From positions 62,001 to 126,000 of the forward strand of contig CAYFKR010000003.1 of NCBI GenBank assembly GCA_964343835.1: a stretch of 64,000 nucleotides of DNA, written 5' to 3'. A model generated the notes under the pieces. That model was not told where the DNA came from. It was given only the letters and a program-made list of their open reading frames with translations, and made no database searches. Below, piece by piece: positions 44,609 through 52,230 of this stretch; positions within the stretch are counted from its first letter, which is position 1, and the number at the start of each line of letters is the position of its first letter. A program made the translations under genes and the position numbers. The DNA comes from CALEMW01 sp964343835 (GTDB taxonomy: Bacteria > Krumholzibacteriota > Krumholzibacteriia > LZORAL124-64-63).

Positions 44609-44724
44609 GGGGCACCCCCTGCGCGAAAACCCGTTCCGCGCGCAAATCGACGTCGGCGGCGACCGTTTCCGGCCGTCGCGGGCGTCGTGGCGGCCCCCCA
44701 GCAGGCTGCTGAAAAGCCGGGACA

Positions 44725-44753
44725 ATTAAGGTTCGCTATTGGCCGATTGTCAA
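44725..44753 (-). promoter_or_regulatory. Sigma-70 promoter of the ATP synthase operon
   Basis: On the minus strand: TTGACA (44753-44748, all six consensus bases), 17-base spacer, CTTAAT (44730-44725, four of six). It lies about 117 bases before the atpZ start, leaving a sizeable leader. The rest of the stretch 44609-44890, apart from this promoter, holds no feature I can support. Confidence 0.82.
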
Positions 44754-44890
44754 CTCTTTCCTGCCGTTTGGGCGAGATTTAGCCGACAGGAGCAAAGTGG
44801 TCTGAAATCATGTCTTTTATAAGGATCGTGCGCCTCGCGCGTGGATCCACGCACAAGGCGCACGAAAAATCATTTCACCCCGAGATCAGG

Positions 44891-45307
44891 CTACTTGGAC
44901 TGGCTCTGAGGGGGCTGCTGGGCGGGCTGGCCGCCGCCGGCCGGCACCTTCCGGGGGCCGCCCATGGAGCAGTTGCCCTCGAAGAATACGCCCTCGTCGA
45001 TCACCAGACGCTTGGTCTTGATGTCGCCCTCCACATGGGAGCCGCTCTGCAGCTCGATCTTGTTCTCGGCGGTGATGTCGCCGAAGAGCTGACCGCCGAT
45101 GATGGCGTTCTTCACCTTCACCGAACCGTGGAGCACGCCGGTCTTGCCGATGACCAGGCTCTCGGGCTCGGCGATGTCGCCCTTGAACTCGCCCTCGATG
45201 CGGAAGGTGCCGTTCACGTGCACCTTGCCCTCGAAGCGGCATCCCTGGGCCAGGATCGAAGTCTGACGGCTGTCCACTTCGTTGCCGTCCGCGTCCTTAC
45301 CGAACAT
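44891..45307 (-). CDS. Bactofilin (DUF583)
   Basis: Cytoskeletal protein of 138 aa. The core is a right-handed beta helix of repeated short strands: ILAQGCRFEGKVHVNGTFRIEGEFKGDIAEPESLVIGK, then LHGSVKVKNAIIGGQLFGDI and IELQSGSHVEGDIKTKRLVID. The C-terminal tail is Pro/Gln/Gly-rich (GGGQPAQQPPQSQ). Bactofilins polymerise without nucleotide and organise cell shape or the chromosome. The next gene upstream encodes an M23 peptidase, as in many bacteria where a bactofilin positions such a hydrolase (LmdC partnership). Standard length and ATG start. Confidence 0.95.
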   Translation of the reverse strand: MFGKDADGNEVDSRQTSILAQGCRFEGKVHVNGTFRIEGEFKGDIAEPESLVIGKTGVLHGSVKVKNAIIGGQLFGDITAENKIELQSGSHVEGDIKTKRLVIDEGVFFEGNCSMGGPRKVPAGGGQPAQQPPQSQSK

Positions 45308-45388
45308 GTCGCGTCCTCCTGGTACGTCGCGGCTCCCGTGTCGCCGCGGTGGAGCGGGATCCCTCCCGCGATTGCGCCCTGTCGTCGG

Positions 45389-46174
45389 TCACGCGTCCGG
45401 TTCGCTCCCCGGGGAACCGGGGATCACCAGGCGCGGGTCCATGGCCTCGCCGTCCTTCCAGACCTCGAAGTGCAGGTGGGGTGCGGTGACCCGCCCCGTC
45501 CCGCCGAGGGTGCCGATCACCTGGCCGGCGTCCACGCGGTCCCCCGTGCGGACGGCCAGGGAGTTCATATGGCCGTAGACCGTTACGTAACCGAATCCAT
45601 GGCGGATTTCAACATAGTTTCCGAGGTCGTCGTGCCAGCCCGCCTGCTGCACGATGCCTCGTCCCGCCGACACGATGGGCGAGTCCACCGCGGCGGTCAG
45701 GTCGATGCCCTGGTGCGGGGCCCGTCCGTTGGGGATGTCGCCCTCGTCGTACTCCAGCGTCACGAACCCGCCGTCCACCGGCCACACGTCTGGCGGCGGC
45801 GTCATGATCACGCCGGCCACCTCGCCCAGGCGCGCCGACAGGCCGTGGCCAGAACTATCCGCGGGGGCGATGCCGAGCAGCGTGAGCAGCCGCTCCTGCA
45901 GGTCGCGCATCTCCTCCATCTCGCGGTTCAGCTCCTGCACGCGCACGGCCTCGGCGCGGGCCTCCACCAGCTGCTGCTTGAGCTGGGGCAGCTCGCGGGC
46001 CTGTTGGGTGAGCGACGCGTACGACAGCACCACCAGCACGAACAGGATCGTGAGCACGAACAGCAGCACGCTCATGGCGATCAGCAGTCGCCGGCTGATG
46101 GCGTATTCCTGGGTGCGGCCGTCGTCGCTGGGGATCACCAGGATCCGGGTGTGGGGCGGAAAGCGAAAGAGCAC
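45389..46174 (-). CDS. M23-family murein endopeptidase with N-terminal membrane anchor and coiled coil
   Basis: Peptidase of 261 aa. An N-terminal cytoplasmic stub (residues 1-28) precedes a membrane helix (about 29-52) and a coiled coil (LKQQLVEARAEAVRVQELNREMEEMRDLQERLL). The C-terminal LytM domain has APHQGIDLTAAVDSPIV with the first His and Asp zinc ligands, VYGHMNSLAV and TAPHLHFEVW with the remaining catalytic His-x-His. All key residues are intact, so it should be enzymatically active on peptidoglycan cross-links. GTG at 46174 has AAGGAGA upstream. The next gene downstream is the bactofilin, its likely organiser. Confidence 0.93.
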   Translation of the reverse strand: MLFRFPPHTRILVIPSDDGRTQEYAISRRLLIAMSVLLFVLTILFVLVVLSYASLTQQARELPQLKQQLVEARAEAVRVQELNREMEEMRDLQERLLTLLGIAPADSSGHGLSARLGEVAGVIMTPPPDVWPVDGGFVTLEYDEGDIPNGRAPHQGIDLTAAVDSPIVSAGRGIVQQAGWHDDLGNYVEIRHGFGYVTVYGHMNSLAVRTGDRVDAGQVIGTLGGTGRVTAPHLHFEVWKDGEAMDPRLVIPGSPGSEPDA

Positions 46175-46176
46175 GG

Positions 46177-47610
46177 TCAGTCTCCTTCGAGGTCGTCGAC
46201 CAGGGCGAAGCCGGCGTCGGCGGCGGGGCCGTGGACCGAGGGACGGTAGCGCGGGAAGGTCATCTCGAAGCAGGCGCCGCCGTGCTCCGTCTCGCAGAGT
46301 TCGATGCGGCCGCCGTGCTCGTGCACGATGCGCGCGACGATGGACAGCCCCAGGCCCGTACCCTTGCCGTACTCCTTGGTGGTGAAGAACGGCAGGAAGA
46401 TCTGGTCGCGGGCGTCGTCGGGAATGCCGTCGCCGGTGTCGGAGAACACCATCTCCACCTCGCCGCTCTCGCCGTCGCGGATGGACACCGTGACGCGGCC
46501 GCCGTCGGGCAGCGCGTCGAGGGCGTTGGCCAGCAGATTGAAGACAACCTGCTCCACCTCGTTGCGGTTGCCGTAGACCATGCCCTCGTCGTCCACGTCC
46601 AGGATCACGTCGACGTTCTGGGAGCGGATGGTCTTCTCCATCAGGAAGACGGTCTCGCGCACGACCTCCGCCAGCATCACACGCCCCTTCTGCCGACCCG
46701 ACGGCCGCGCGAAGTTGAGCAGACCCTTGATGATGATGCGGCACTGCTCGGTCTGGCGAATGATGCGCTGCACGTCCTCGAGCTCGTCGTCGCTGCCCTC
46801 GGCGAGGGCTTCCTCGATCATCTGGGCCGACAGCAGGATGGAACCCAGCGGCGTGTTCAGCTGGTGCGCGATGCCCGCGGCGAACTGGCCGATGCCCGCC
46901 AGCTTCTCCGTCTCGCTCATGCGGCTTTCGAGCTGCTTCTCCGTGGTGATGTCGCGGGCCAGGACCACGAACGAACGCGGCCGCCCCAGGTCGCGCTGGC
47001 GTGCGCTGCCCGGCGACGCGGAGATGGGCGAGACCGTCATGGAGATCTGCCCCTCTTCGGTCTGACCGCGGCGTCGTAACGGGAACTCGAAGTTGAGGCT
47101 CCGGTTCAGCCGCGTGGCGTCGGCCATGGCCTGTTCGATCTCCACGCCGTAGCACAGATGGATGTCGCGGAAGGGTCGGTTCAGCACGGTGCGGCGCGGC
47201 ACGGCGAAGAGGGCTTCCGCCGCCTTGTTCCACTCGAGCACGTGACCCTGGTCGTCCAGCAGGAAGATGGCCTCGCCCGCGTGGTTGATGATGTTGCGGT
47301 ACTTCTCCTCGGAGCGGCGCAGCCGGATCTGGTCGGCCTGGCGACGGCGGAACACGAGCCAAAGACCCCACCCCACCATCACGAAGAGCATCATGGACAG
47401 CACGGTCCACAGCTGGGCCAGGATACCGTAGCTGCCGTGCTCCGGCGCCTCGAACAGCGACCCGCCCGCCGACAGGTGTTCCACGAGCTGGGCGATGCCG
47501 TAGGCCACCGCCACCAGCAGGGTGGCCGATGCGGCAAGGAGCATCAGCAAGGGGCCGTCGAGCCACGGCCATTTGCGCATCAATCTTGTTAACTTGTTAA
47601 TTTTAAACAA
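46177..47610 (-). CDS. PAS-domain sensor histidine kinase
   Basis: Membrane histidine kinase of 477 aa. Two transmembrane helices bracket a short periplasmic loop (about 20-42 and 68-88). A PAS domain begins near 100 (RSEEKYRNIINHAGEAIFLLDDQGHVLEWNKAAEALF). The H-box is GQFAAGIAHQLNTPLGSIL with H249 as phosphoacceptor, the N-box EVEQVVFNLLANALDALP, and the G-boxes DTGDGIPDD and GKGTGLGLSIVARIV. The TTG at 47610 has AGGTGA seven bases upstream; an internal ATG at 47580 has no ribosome site. No response-regulator gene adjoins it; neighbours are parB and the M23/bactofilin pair, so its target may be cell-cycle related (inference). Confidence 0.9.
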   Translation of the reverse strand: MFKINKLTRLMRKWPWLDGPLLMLLAASATLLVAVAYGIAQLVEHLSAGGSLFEAPEHGSYGILAQLWTVLSMMLFVMVGWGLWLVFRRRQADQIRLRRSEEKYRNIINHAGEAIFLLDDQGHVLEWNKAAEALFAVPRRTVLNRPFRDIHLCYGVEIEQAMADATRLNRSLNFEFPLRRRGQTEEGQISMTVSPISASPGSARQRDLGRPRSFVVLARDITTEKQLESRMSETEKLAGIGQFAAGIAHQLNTPLGSILLSAQMIEEALAEGSDDELEDVQRIIRQTEQCRIIIKGLLNFARPSGRQKGRVMLAEVVRETVFLMEKTIRSQNVDVILDVDDEGMVYGNRNEVEQVVFNLLANALDALPDGGRVTVSIRDGESGEVEMVFSDTGDGIPDDARDQIFLPFFTTKEYGKGTGLGLSIVARIVHEHGGRIELCETEHGGACFEMTFPRYRPSVHGPAADAGFALVDDLEGD

Positions 47611-47613
47611 GTT
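47585..47613. repeat. AT-rich tandem and inverted repeat covering the kinase start codon
   Basis: CTTGTTAA occurs twice in tandem (47585-47592, 47593-47600), and AACTTGTT (47591-47598) pairs with AACAAGTT (47606-47613) around a 7-base loop. On the minus-strand mRNA the hairpin covers the TTG start codon and would partly hide it. In very GC-rich surroundings this AT-rich block is conspicuous. Confidence 0.55.
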
Positions 47614-47620
47614 ACATCAC

Positions 47621-48604
47621 CTAACTCAGGTCGGTATCCACGCCGAGCCTCTGGAGCAGGCCCATCAGGTCGTCGTCCGAGTAGAACTTCAGGTTCAGGG
47701 AGCCCTTGCCCTCGGCGTCGCGCTCGATCTGCACCGGAGTGCCCAGCGCCTCCTCGGCCCGCTCGCGCAAGGCGCGGACCTCGCGGGTCTCGCCGGCGGC
47801 GGCCTTGCGGCGGCGCGGTGCGGAGGCTTCGCCCGTGCGTCCGGTCAGCATGGCCTGCACGCGCTTCTCGCAGTCGCGCACCGACAGGCCGCGGCTGCGG
47901 CACATCCGAGCCAGGCGCAGTCGGCTCGAAGAGTCGGTCACTCCGAGCAGCACCTTGGCGTGCCCGCGGGTGATCTGTTCGTCCTGGAGCATCTCCTGGA
48001 TCTCCTGTTCCAGGGAGAGCAGGCGCAGGGTGTTGGCCACGCCGCTGCGACTCTTGCCCAGCATCACGGCGAGCTCCTCCTGGGTGGCGCCATAGCTGTC
48101 GAGCAGGCGGTCGTAGGCCAGGGCCTCTTCCACGGGGTTGAGGTTCTCGCGCTGGATGTTCTCGAGCAGGGCGACCTTGAGGGCCTCGGTCTCCTCGTAG
48201 GAGCACACGATGGCGGGGATCTCCTCCACGCCGGCCATGCGGGCCGCGCGCACGCGGCGCTCGCCGGCGACCAGGGAGTACTTCGGGTCGGGCCCGGGTT
48301 CTCCGCCGAGTTCCATGCGCTCGTCCAGGCGGACCGGGGCCGGCTCGCCTTCGACAAGCTCGCGCACCAGGACGGGCTGGAGCACGCCGACCTGACGGAC
48401 GGAGTCGGCCAACTCGTTCAAAGCATTGTCTTTAAAGATCTTACGCGGCTGGTTTGGATTGAGGCCGATCAGCTCCAGACTGATCATCCGCGCTTCGCGA
48501 TCGCCCAGGCGGCCTCCGGCTTCATCGGTGCGCTGGGGCTGTTCGGCGCCGGAGATCAGGGCGGAGAGCCCGCGACCCAGGACGCGATCCTTGCGTGCGT
48601 TCAT
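47621..48604 (-). CDS. parB: Chromosome-partitioning protein ParB
   Basis: ParB of 327 aa, the CTP-dependent clamp that loads at parS. It begins VLGRGLSALISGAEQ and has the motifs GLNPNQPRKIF, YSLVAGERRVRAARMAGVEEIPAIV (GERRxRA phosphate-binding box), VALLENIQRENLNPVEEALAY, the helix-turn-helix ATQEELAVMLGKSRSGVANTLRLL and a C-terminal dimerisation domain. An insert near residues 92-105 (VRLDERMELGGEPGPDP) is Gly/Pro-rich. ATGA overlap with parA. Confidence 0.96.
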   Translation of the reverse strand: MNARKDRVLGRGLSALISGAEQPQRTDEAGGRLGDREARMISLELIGLNPNQPRKIFKDNALNELADSVRQVGVLQPVLVRELVEGEPAPVRLDERMELGGEPGPDPKYSLVAGERRVRAARMAGVEEIPAIVCSYEETEALKVALLENIQRENLNPVEEALAYDRLLDSYGATQEELAVMLGKSRSGVANTLRLLSLEQEIQEMLQDEQITRGHAKVLLGVTDSSSRLRLARMCRSRGLSVRDCEKRVQAMLTGRTGEASAPRRRKAAAGETREVRALRERAEEALGTPVQIERDAEGKGSLNLKFYSDDDLMGLLQRLGVDTDLS

Positions 48605-49443
48605 TCCTGCACCTCCTTGCCGGTCCCGCCGGCTGCGGCTGCCTGCTCTGCCTGGTCCACCTGGTTCAGTTGCCCGGTTTCGGCGGGCTTGTTGGCGGCG
48701 ATGACCTCTTCGGCCAGCTCCATGTAGCTCTGCGACCCCAGGCACTCCACGTCGTACAGCAGGATCGGCTTGCCGAACGACGGCGCCTCGCTCAGGCGCA
48801 CATTGCGGGGGATCTTGGTGTCGTAGACCGTTGCGCCGAAGTATTCGATGGCCTCCTCGGCCACCTGGTTCGACAGCTTCAGGCGCCGGTCGAACATGGT
48901 GAGCAGCACGCCTTCGATGCGCAGGTCGGTGTTGAGGCTCTTCTGCACGAGCTGGATCGTGCTGAGCAGCTGACTCAAACCCTCGAGCGCGTAGTACTCG
49001 CACTGGATGGGAATCAGGATCGAGTCCGAGGCCGTCAGGGCGTTGAGCGTCAACAAGCCCAGGCTCGGCGGCGTGTCGATGATGATGAAGTCGTACCGAT
49101 CCCGGGCGGCCTCGAGGGCATGGGACAGGAACTTCTCCCGCGACACCTGGGAGACCAGCTCGATCTCCGCCCCCGCCAGGCGTCGATCCGAAGGGATGAT
49201 GTCCAGGAATGGGATGGGCGTCGGAATCACGGCGTCATCCAGGCGGGCCGTACCGAGCATCACCTCGTAGCTGGTGGATCGGTAGTCCTCCACGCCGCAG
49301 CCGCTCGTAGCGTTGCCCTGGGGGTCGAGATCCAGCAGGAGCGTCCGCTTCTCGGCGGCGCCCAGGCTGGCGCAGAGGTTCACGGCGGTGGTCGTCTTGC
49401 CGACCCCACCCTTCTGATTGGAAATGGAGATGATCCGGCCCAT
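48601..49443 (-). CDS. parA: Chromosome-partitioning ATPase ParA (Soj)
   Basis: Deviant Walker ATPase of 280 aa. MGRIISISNQKGGVGKTTTAVNLCASLG carries the signature Lys and P-loop, then LLLDLDPQGNATSG, FIIIDTPPSLGLLTLNAL and IPIQCEYYALEGLSQLL follow. It binds DNA non-specifically and moves ParB-parS complexes. The start is the ATG at 49443; upstream lie the parS sites and a DnaA box. The C-terminal tail (EQAAAAGGTGKEVQE) is a low-complexity addition. Confidence 0.97.
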   Translation of the reverse strand: MGRIISISNQKGGVGKTTTAVNLCASLGAAEKRTLLLDLDPQGNATSGCGVEDYRSTSYEVMLGTARLDDAVIPTPIPFLDIIPSDRRLAGAEIELVSQVSREKFLSHALEAARDRYDFIIIDTPPSLGLLTLNALTASDSILIPIQCEYYALEGLSQLLSTIQLVQKSLNTDLRIEGVLLTMFDRRLKLSNQVAEEAIEYFGATVYDTKIPRNVRLSEAPSFGKPILLYDVECLGSQSYMELAEEVIAANKPAETGQLNQVDQAEQAAAAGGTGKEVQE

Positions 49444-49543
49444 GGGATCCTACCTCGTCTCAGGAGCGTGTCTCGGGAGTGTAACTGGTCAGCAAGACGA
49501 ACATTAGACCCCTCGACAAGGCCTGTCGAGTGCATTTCGTTAG

Positions 49544-49552
49544 TTATCCACA
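49544..49552 (+). other. DnaA box (TTATCCACA) upstream of parA
   Basis: Perfect match to the DnaA box consensus, 44 bases upstream of the first parS, in the parA-rsmG intergenic stretch. It may tie parAB expression or origin segregation to DnaA (inference); a chance match is possible but unlikely given the context. Confidence 0.6.
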
Positions 49553-49595
49553 ATCTCGATTGAAAAAACGGGGATAAGTCGGGCTGATTCTGGAG

Positions 49596-49611
49596 TGTTC
49601 CACGTGGAACA
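49596..49611. promoter_or_regulatory. parS centromere-like site 1
   Basis: TGTTCCACGTGGAACA, a perfect 16-bp palindrome matching the parS consensus TGTTNCACGTGNAACA. ParB-binding site upstream of parA, about 8.5 kb from oriC. Confidence 0.95.
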
Positions 49612-49647
49612 CCAATAGAATAATGTGTCGACTCAGACACAAACAAG

Positions 49648-49663
49648 TGTTCCACGTGGAACA
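49648..49663. promoter_or_regulatory. parS centromere-like site 2
   Basis: Second identical copy of TGTTCCACGTGGAACA, 36 bases after the first and 10 bases from the end of rsmG. Two close sites would form a strong ParB nucleation point near the origin. Confidence 0.95.
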
Positions 49664-49672
49664 ATCGGTAAC

Positions 49673-50359
49673 TCAGGCAGGGTGAATCGAGACCAGAAGG
49701 GCAGAGTCGGGGCGACGGGAGACATAAGGAAGGACAAGGTGACCCGCGCTACCCCAGGTGCAATCGGGCTCCAAAGGCTCAACAGGAAGCCCCAGATCAG
49801 ATACCAAGCCTGACACCTCACAGGACGAGACCATCCGGACAACCACCAGGCTTGACCGGCAACCTCCACCCGCAAACCGATCCAACCCCTCGAGGACCTG
49901 CTCTTCGGTCATGGCCAGTGCCTTCATGGAGATCATGACCAGATCCGTGTCGATCGGAGATGGCGCCGGTGTCATCCTGCTTCCCCAGGACGCCTCATGG
50001 ACCCTCAGCCCGTCACACCCCATCAGGCGCCCGGTACGCTCCAGAAACCAAGCGCGCTTGGCGCGCGGCTCCACCAGATCTCCACCGCGCACATCCAGGT
50101 CACCCAGATCGGCATGATCCTGCAGCATCCGGCACCAGATGAGGCCCGGGAAGCCTCCCCCTGTGCCCAGATCGATGGCATGAACGCTGCGTCCCTCCTG
50201 AGCCAACCGGTCCAACAGCACTTCACCCGCAGAGACGCATTCCTCGATGAGCTCATCCGTCATGCCTGTGGGATCCTGTCGGGAGACGAGGCTGAAGCTC
50301 TTGTTCCAGCGCAGGACCTCGGCGCGCAGGATATCGAGGTAGGTGCGATCCGACATCAT
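49673..50359 (-). CDS. rsmG: 16S rRNA (guanine527-N7)-methyltransferase
   Basis: RsmG (GidB) of 228 aa, methylating G527 of 16S rRNA with SAM. Family motifs: WNKSFSLVSRQDPTGM, HAIDLGTGGGFPGLIW (SAM loop), DLVEPRAKRAWFLER and VMISMKALAMTEEQV. Classic position in the mnmE-mnmG-rsmG-parA order. Its ATG overlaps the mnmG stop (ATGA). The C-terminal third is more divergent than usual. Confidence 0.93.
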   Translation of the reverse strand: MMSDRTYLDILRAEVLRWNKSFSLVSRQDPTGMTDELIEECVSAGEVLLDRLAQEGRSVHAIDLGTGGGFPGLIWCRMLQDHADLGDLDVRGGDLVEPRAKRAWFLERTGRLMGCDGLRVHEASWGSRMTPAPSPIDTDLVMISMKALAMTEEQVLEGLDRFAGGGCRSSLVVVRMVSSCEVSGLVSDLGLPVEPLEPDCTWGSAGHLVLPYVSRRPDSALLVSIHPA

Positions 50360-52230
50360 GATCCTGCCTTCTTCCGACGTACCAGGACCGACAGGACCGC
50401 CAGATCCGACGACCGGACGCCATCGATCCTGGCTGCCTGCCCCAGGGTGGCCGGGCGGACCTTCGCGAGCTTTTCGCGGGCCTCCCGGCTGATCTGTTCG
50501 AGGTGATCGTAGCGGAATTCCGCGGGAATCTCCAGATGGTCCAGATGGGCCTGCTCGGCGAGCTGGCGCTGCTGACGGCGGATATACCCCTCATAGATGA
50601 GGGTGGTGGACGCCTCCTGGCGCGCCTCGCGCACAGCCAGGGGCGACAGCCCCATGGTGGCCTCCGCCAACGAGCGAGCGAGCTCCGGAGAGTCGGCCTC
50701 GAGATCCGTCAGCTCCACCTCGGGGCGGCGCAACAGCTCGGCGGCCGGCACGGACGGCTCGCCGTCGCCGCCGACCATCGTCGACCTCAAGGCATCCATC
50801 ATCCGATCCGCGGCCGTCACCCTGTTCTTCAGCAGGGCCAGGTCCTCCGCCGGAAGCAGTCCGAGGCGCTCGGCATGGGGCAGCATCCGCCGCACGGCCG
50901 TATCGCACCGAAGCGCCAGCCGATGCTCGGCCCTCGACGTGAACATGCGGTAGGGCTCGGAGATCTCCTTGGTAGCCAGATCATCCAGCAGCACGCCCAT
51001 GTAGGATTCGTGGCGGGCGGGAACGAAAGGCTCCTCCCTGGCCAGCGAAAGGGCGGCGTTCACCCCGGCCACCAGGCCCTGGGCCGCGGCCTCCTCATAG
51101 CCGGATGTCCCGAGGATCTGCCCGGCCAGGTACAATCCTCGCACGGGCCGGCTCTCCAGGGTCCGCTCCACCTGCCAGGACGGGACGGCGTCGTATTCCA
51201 CCGCATACCCGTGGCGCAGGAACTCAGCCCGCTCCAGACCGGGAATCGAATGGACCACGGCCTCCTGGATATCCGCCGGCAGACTGGTGGACAGGCCGTT
51301 GACGTAGACCTCCGGCGTGTCCAGACCTTCCGGCTCCAGGAAGAGCGTATGGCGATCCCGCTCCGGGAACCGAACCACCTTGTCCTCGATGGACGGGCAG
51401 TAGCGCGGCCCCTGTCCTTCGATCACGCCGGCGAACAGCGGCGAGCGGTCCAGCCCGTTCCGGATCAGATCGTGACTCGAGCCGTTGGTGGCGGCCATCC
51501 AGCAGGCGATGGCGTCAGCAGGCAGTCCGGCCGTGAAGGCGGACAGGGGCTCCGGATCGTCGTCGGGAGGCTGGATGTCGAGGCGGTCGAGGTCCAGGCT
51601 GTCGACATGGAGGCGGGGAGGCGTGCCGGTCTTCAGGCGCACCAGTTCGAACCCGTGGTCCGACAGGCTGCGGCCGAGATCCCGGGATGCGGAGGACCCC
51701 TCGCGACCACCGGCCACGGAAACGTCGCCGGTGTGTATGAGGCCGCCCAGGAAGGTGCCGGCACAGAGCACGACGGTGTCGGCACCGATGCTTTGGCCGT
51801 CCGACAGGGTCACACCGGTCACGCGACCATCGGATGTCGTGAGACCGGCGGCGTCCCCTTCGATGACCGTCACACCCGGCGAGCCCGTGACCAGGGCGGT
51901 CATGGCCTCCTGGTAACGATGCTTGTCGGCCTGGGCTCGCGGGGCCCGCACGGCCGCCCCCTTGCGCCGGTTCAGGACCCGGAACTGGATCCCGACCCGG
52001 TCGATGACCCGGCCCATGACGCCGCCCAGGGCATCGATCTCGCGGACCAGGTGTCCCTTGCCCAGCCCGCCGACGGCGGGATTGCAGGGCATCCGACCGA
52101 TCTCCTCGGCGTCGTGGGTGACCAGCGCCGTCGAACATCCCCGGCGCGAGGCCGCCATCACGGCCTCGATGCCCGCGTGACCGCCGCCTACAACAACAAC
52201 CTTAAAACTATGTAACTTATTTATTTTCAA
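50356..52230 (-). CDS. mnmG: tRNA uridine-5-carboxymethylaminomethyl synthase, FAD-binding subunit
   Basis: MnmG (GidA) of 624 aa; with MnmE it modifies the wobble uridine of several tRNAs. FAD motif VVVVGGGHAGIEAVMAASRRG, the signature GCSTALVTH, CNPAVGGLGKGHLVREIDALGG, GPRYCPSIEDKVVRFPERDRH and SGYEEAAAQGLVAGVNA. The TTG at 52230 follows the mnmE stop directly (TAATTG) and is the only in-frame start I see near the glycine-rich loop. It adds a ten-residue leader (MKINKLHSFK) ahead of the usual beginning. The leader DNA is notably AT-rich. Confidence 0.95.
   Translation of the reverse strand: MKINKLHSFKVVVVGGGHAGIEAVMAASRRGCSTALVTHDAEEIGRMPCNPAVGGLGKGHLVREIDALGGVMGRVIDRVGIQFRVLNRRKGAAVRAPRAQADKHRYQEAMTALVTGSPGVTVIEGDAAGLTTSDGRVTGVTLSDGQSIGADTVVLCAGTFLGGLIHTGDVSVAGGREGSSASRDLGRSLSDHGFELVRLKTGTPPRLHVDSLDLDRLDIQPPDDDPEPLSAFTAGLPADAIACWMAATNGSSHDLIRNGLDRSPLFAGVIEGQGPRYCPSIEDKVVRFPERDRHTLFLEPEGLDTPEVYVNGLSTSLPADIQEAVVHSIPGLERAEFLRHGYAVEYDAVPSWQVERTLESRPVRGLYLAGQILGTSGYEEAAAQGLVAGVNAALSLAREEPFVPARHESYMGVLLDDLATKEISEPYRMFTSRAEHRLALRCDTAVRRMLPHAERLGLLPAEDLALLKNRVTAADRMMDALRSTMVGGDGEPSVPAAELLRRPEVELTDLEADSPELARSLAEATMGLSPLAVREARQEASTTLIYEGYIRRQQRQLAEQAHLDHLEIPAEFRYDHLEQISREAREKLAKVRPATLGQAARIDGVRSSDLAVLSVLVRRKKAGS

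Noticed and set aside
42526..44712. 728-codon rightward open frame opposite atpE-atpB-atpI-atpZ
   Set aside because: Crosses four well-identified genes and their spacers; low-complexity antisense translation.
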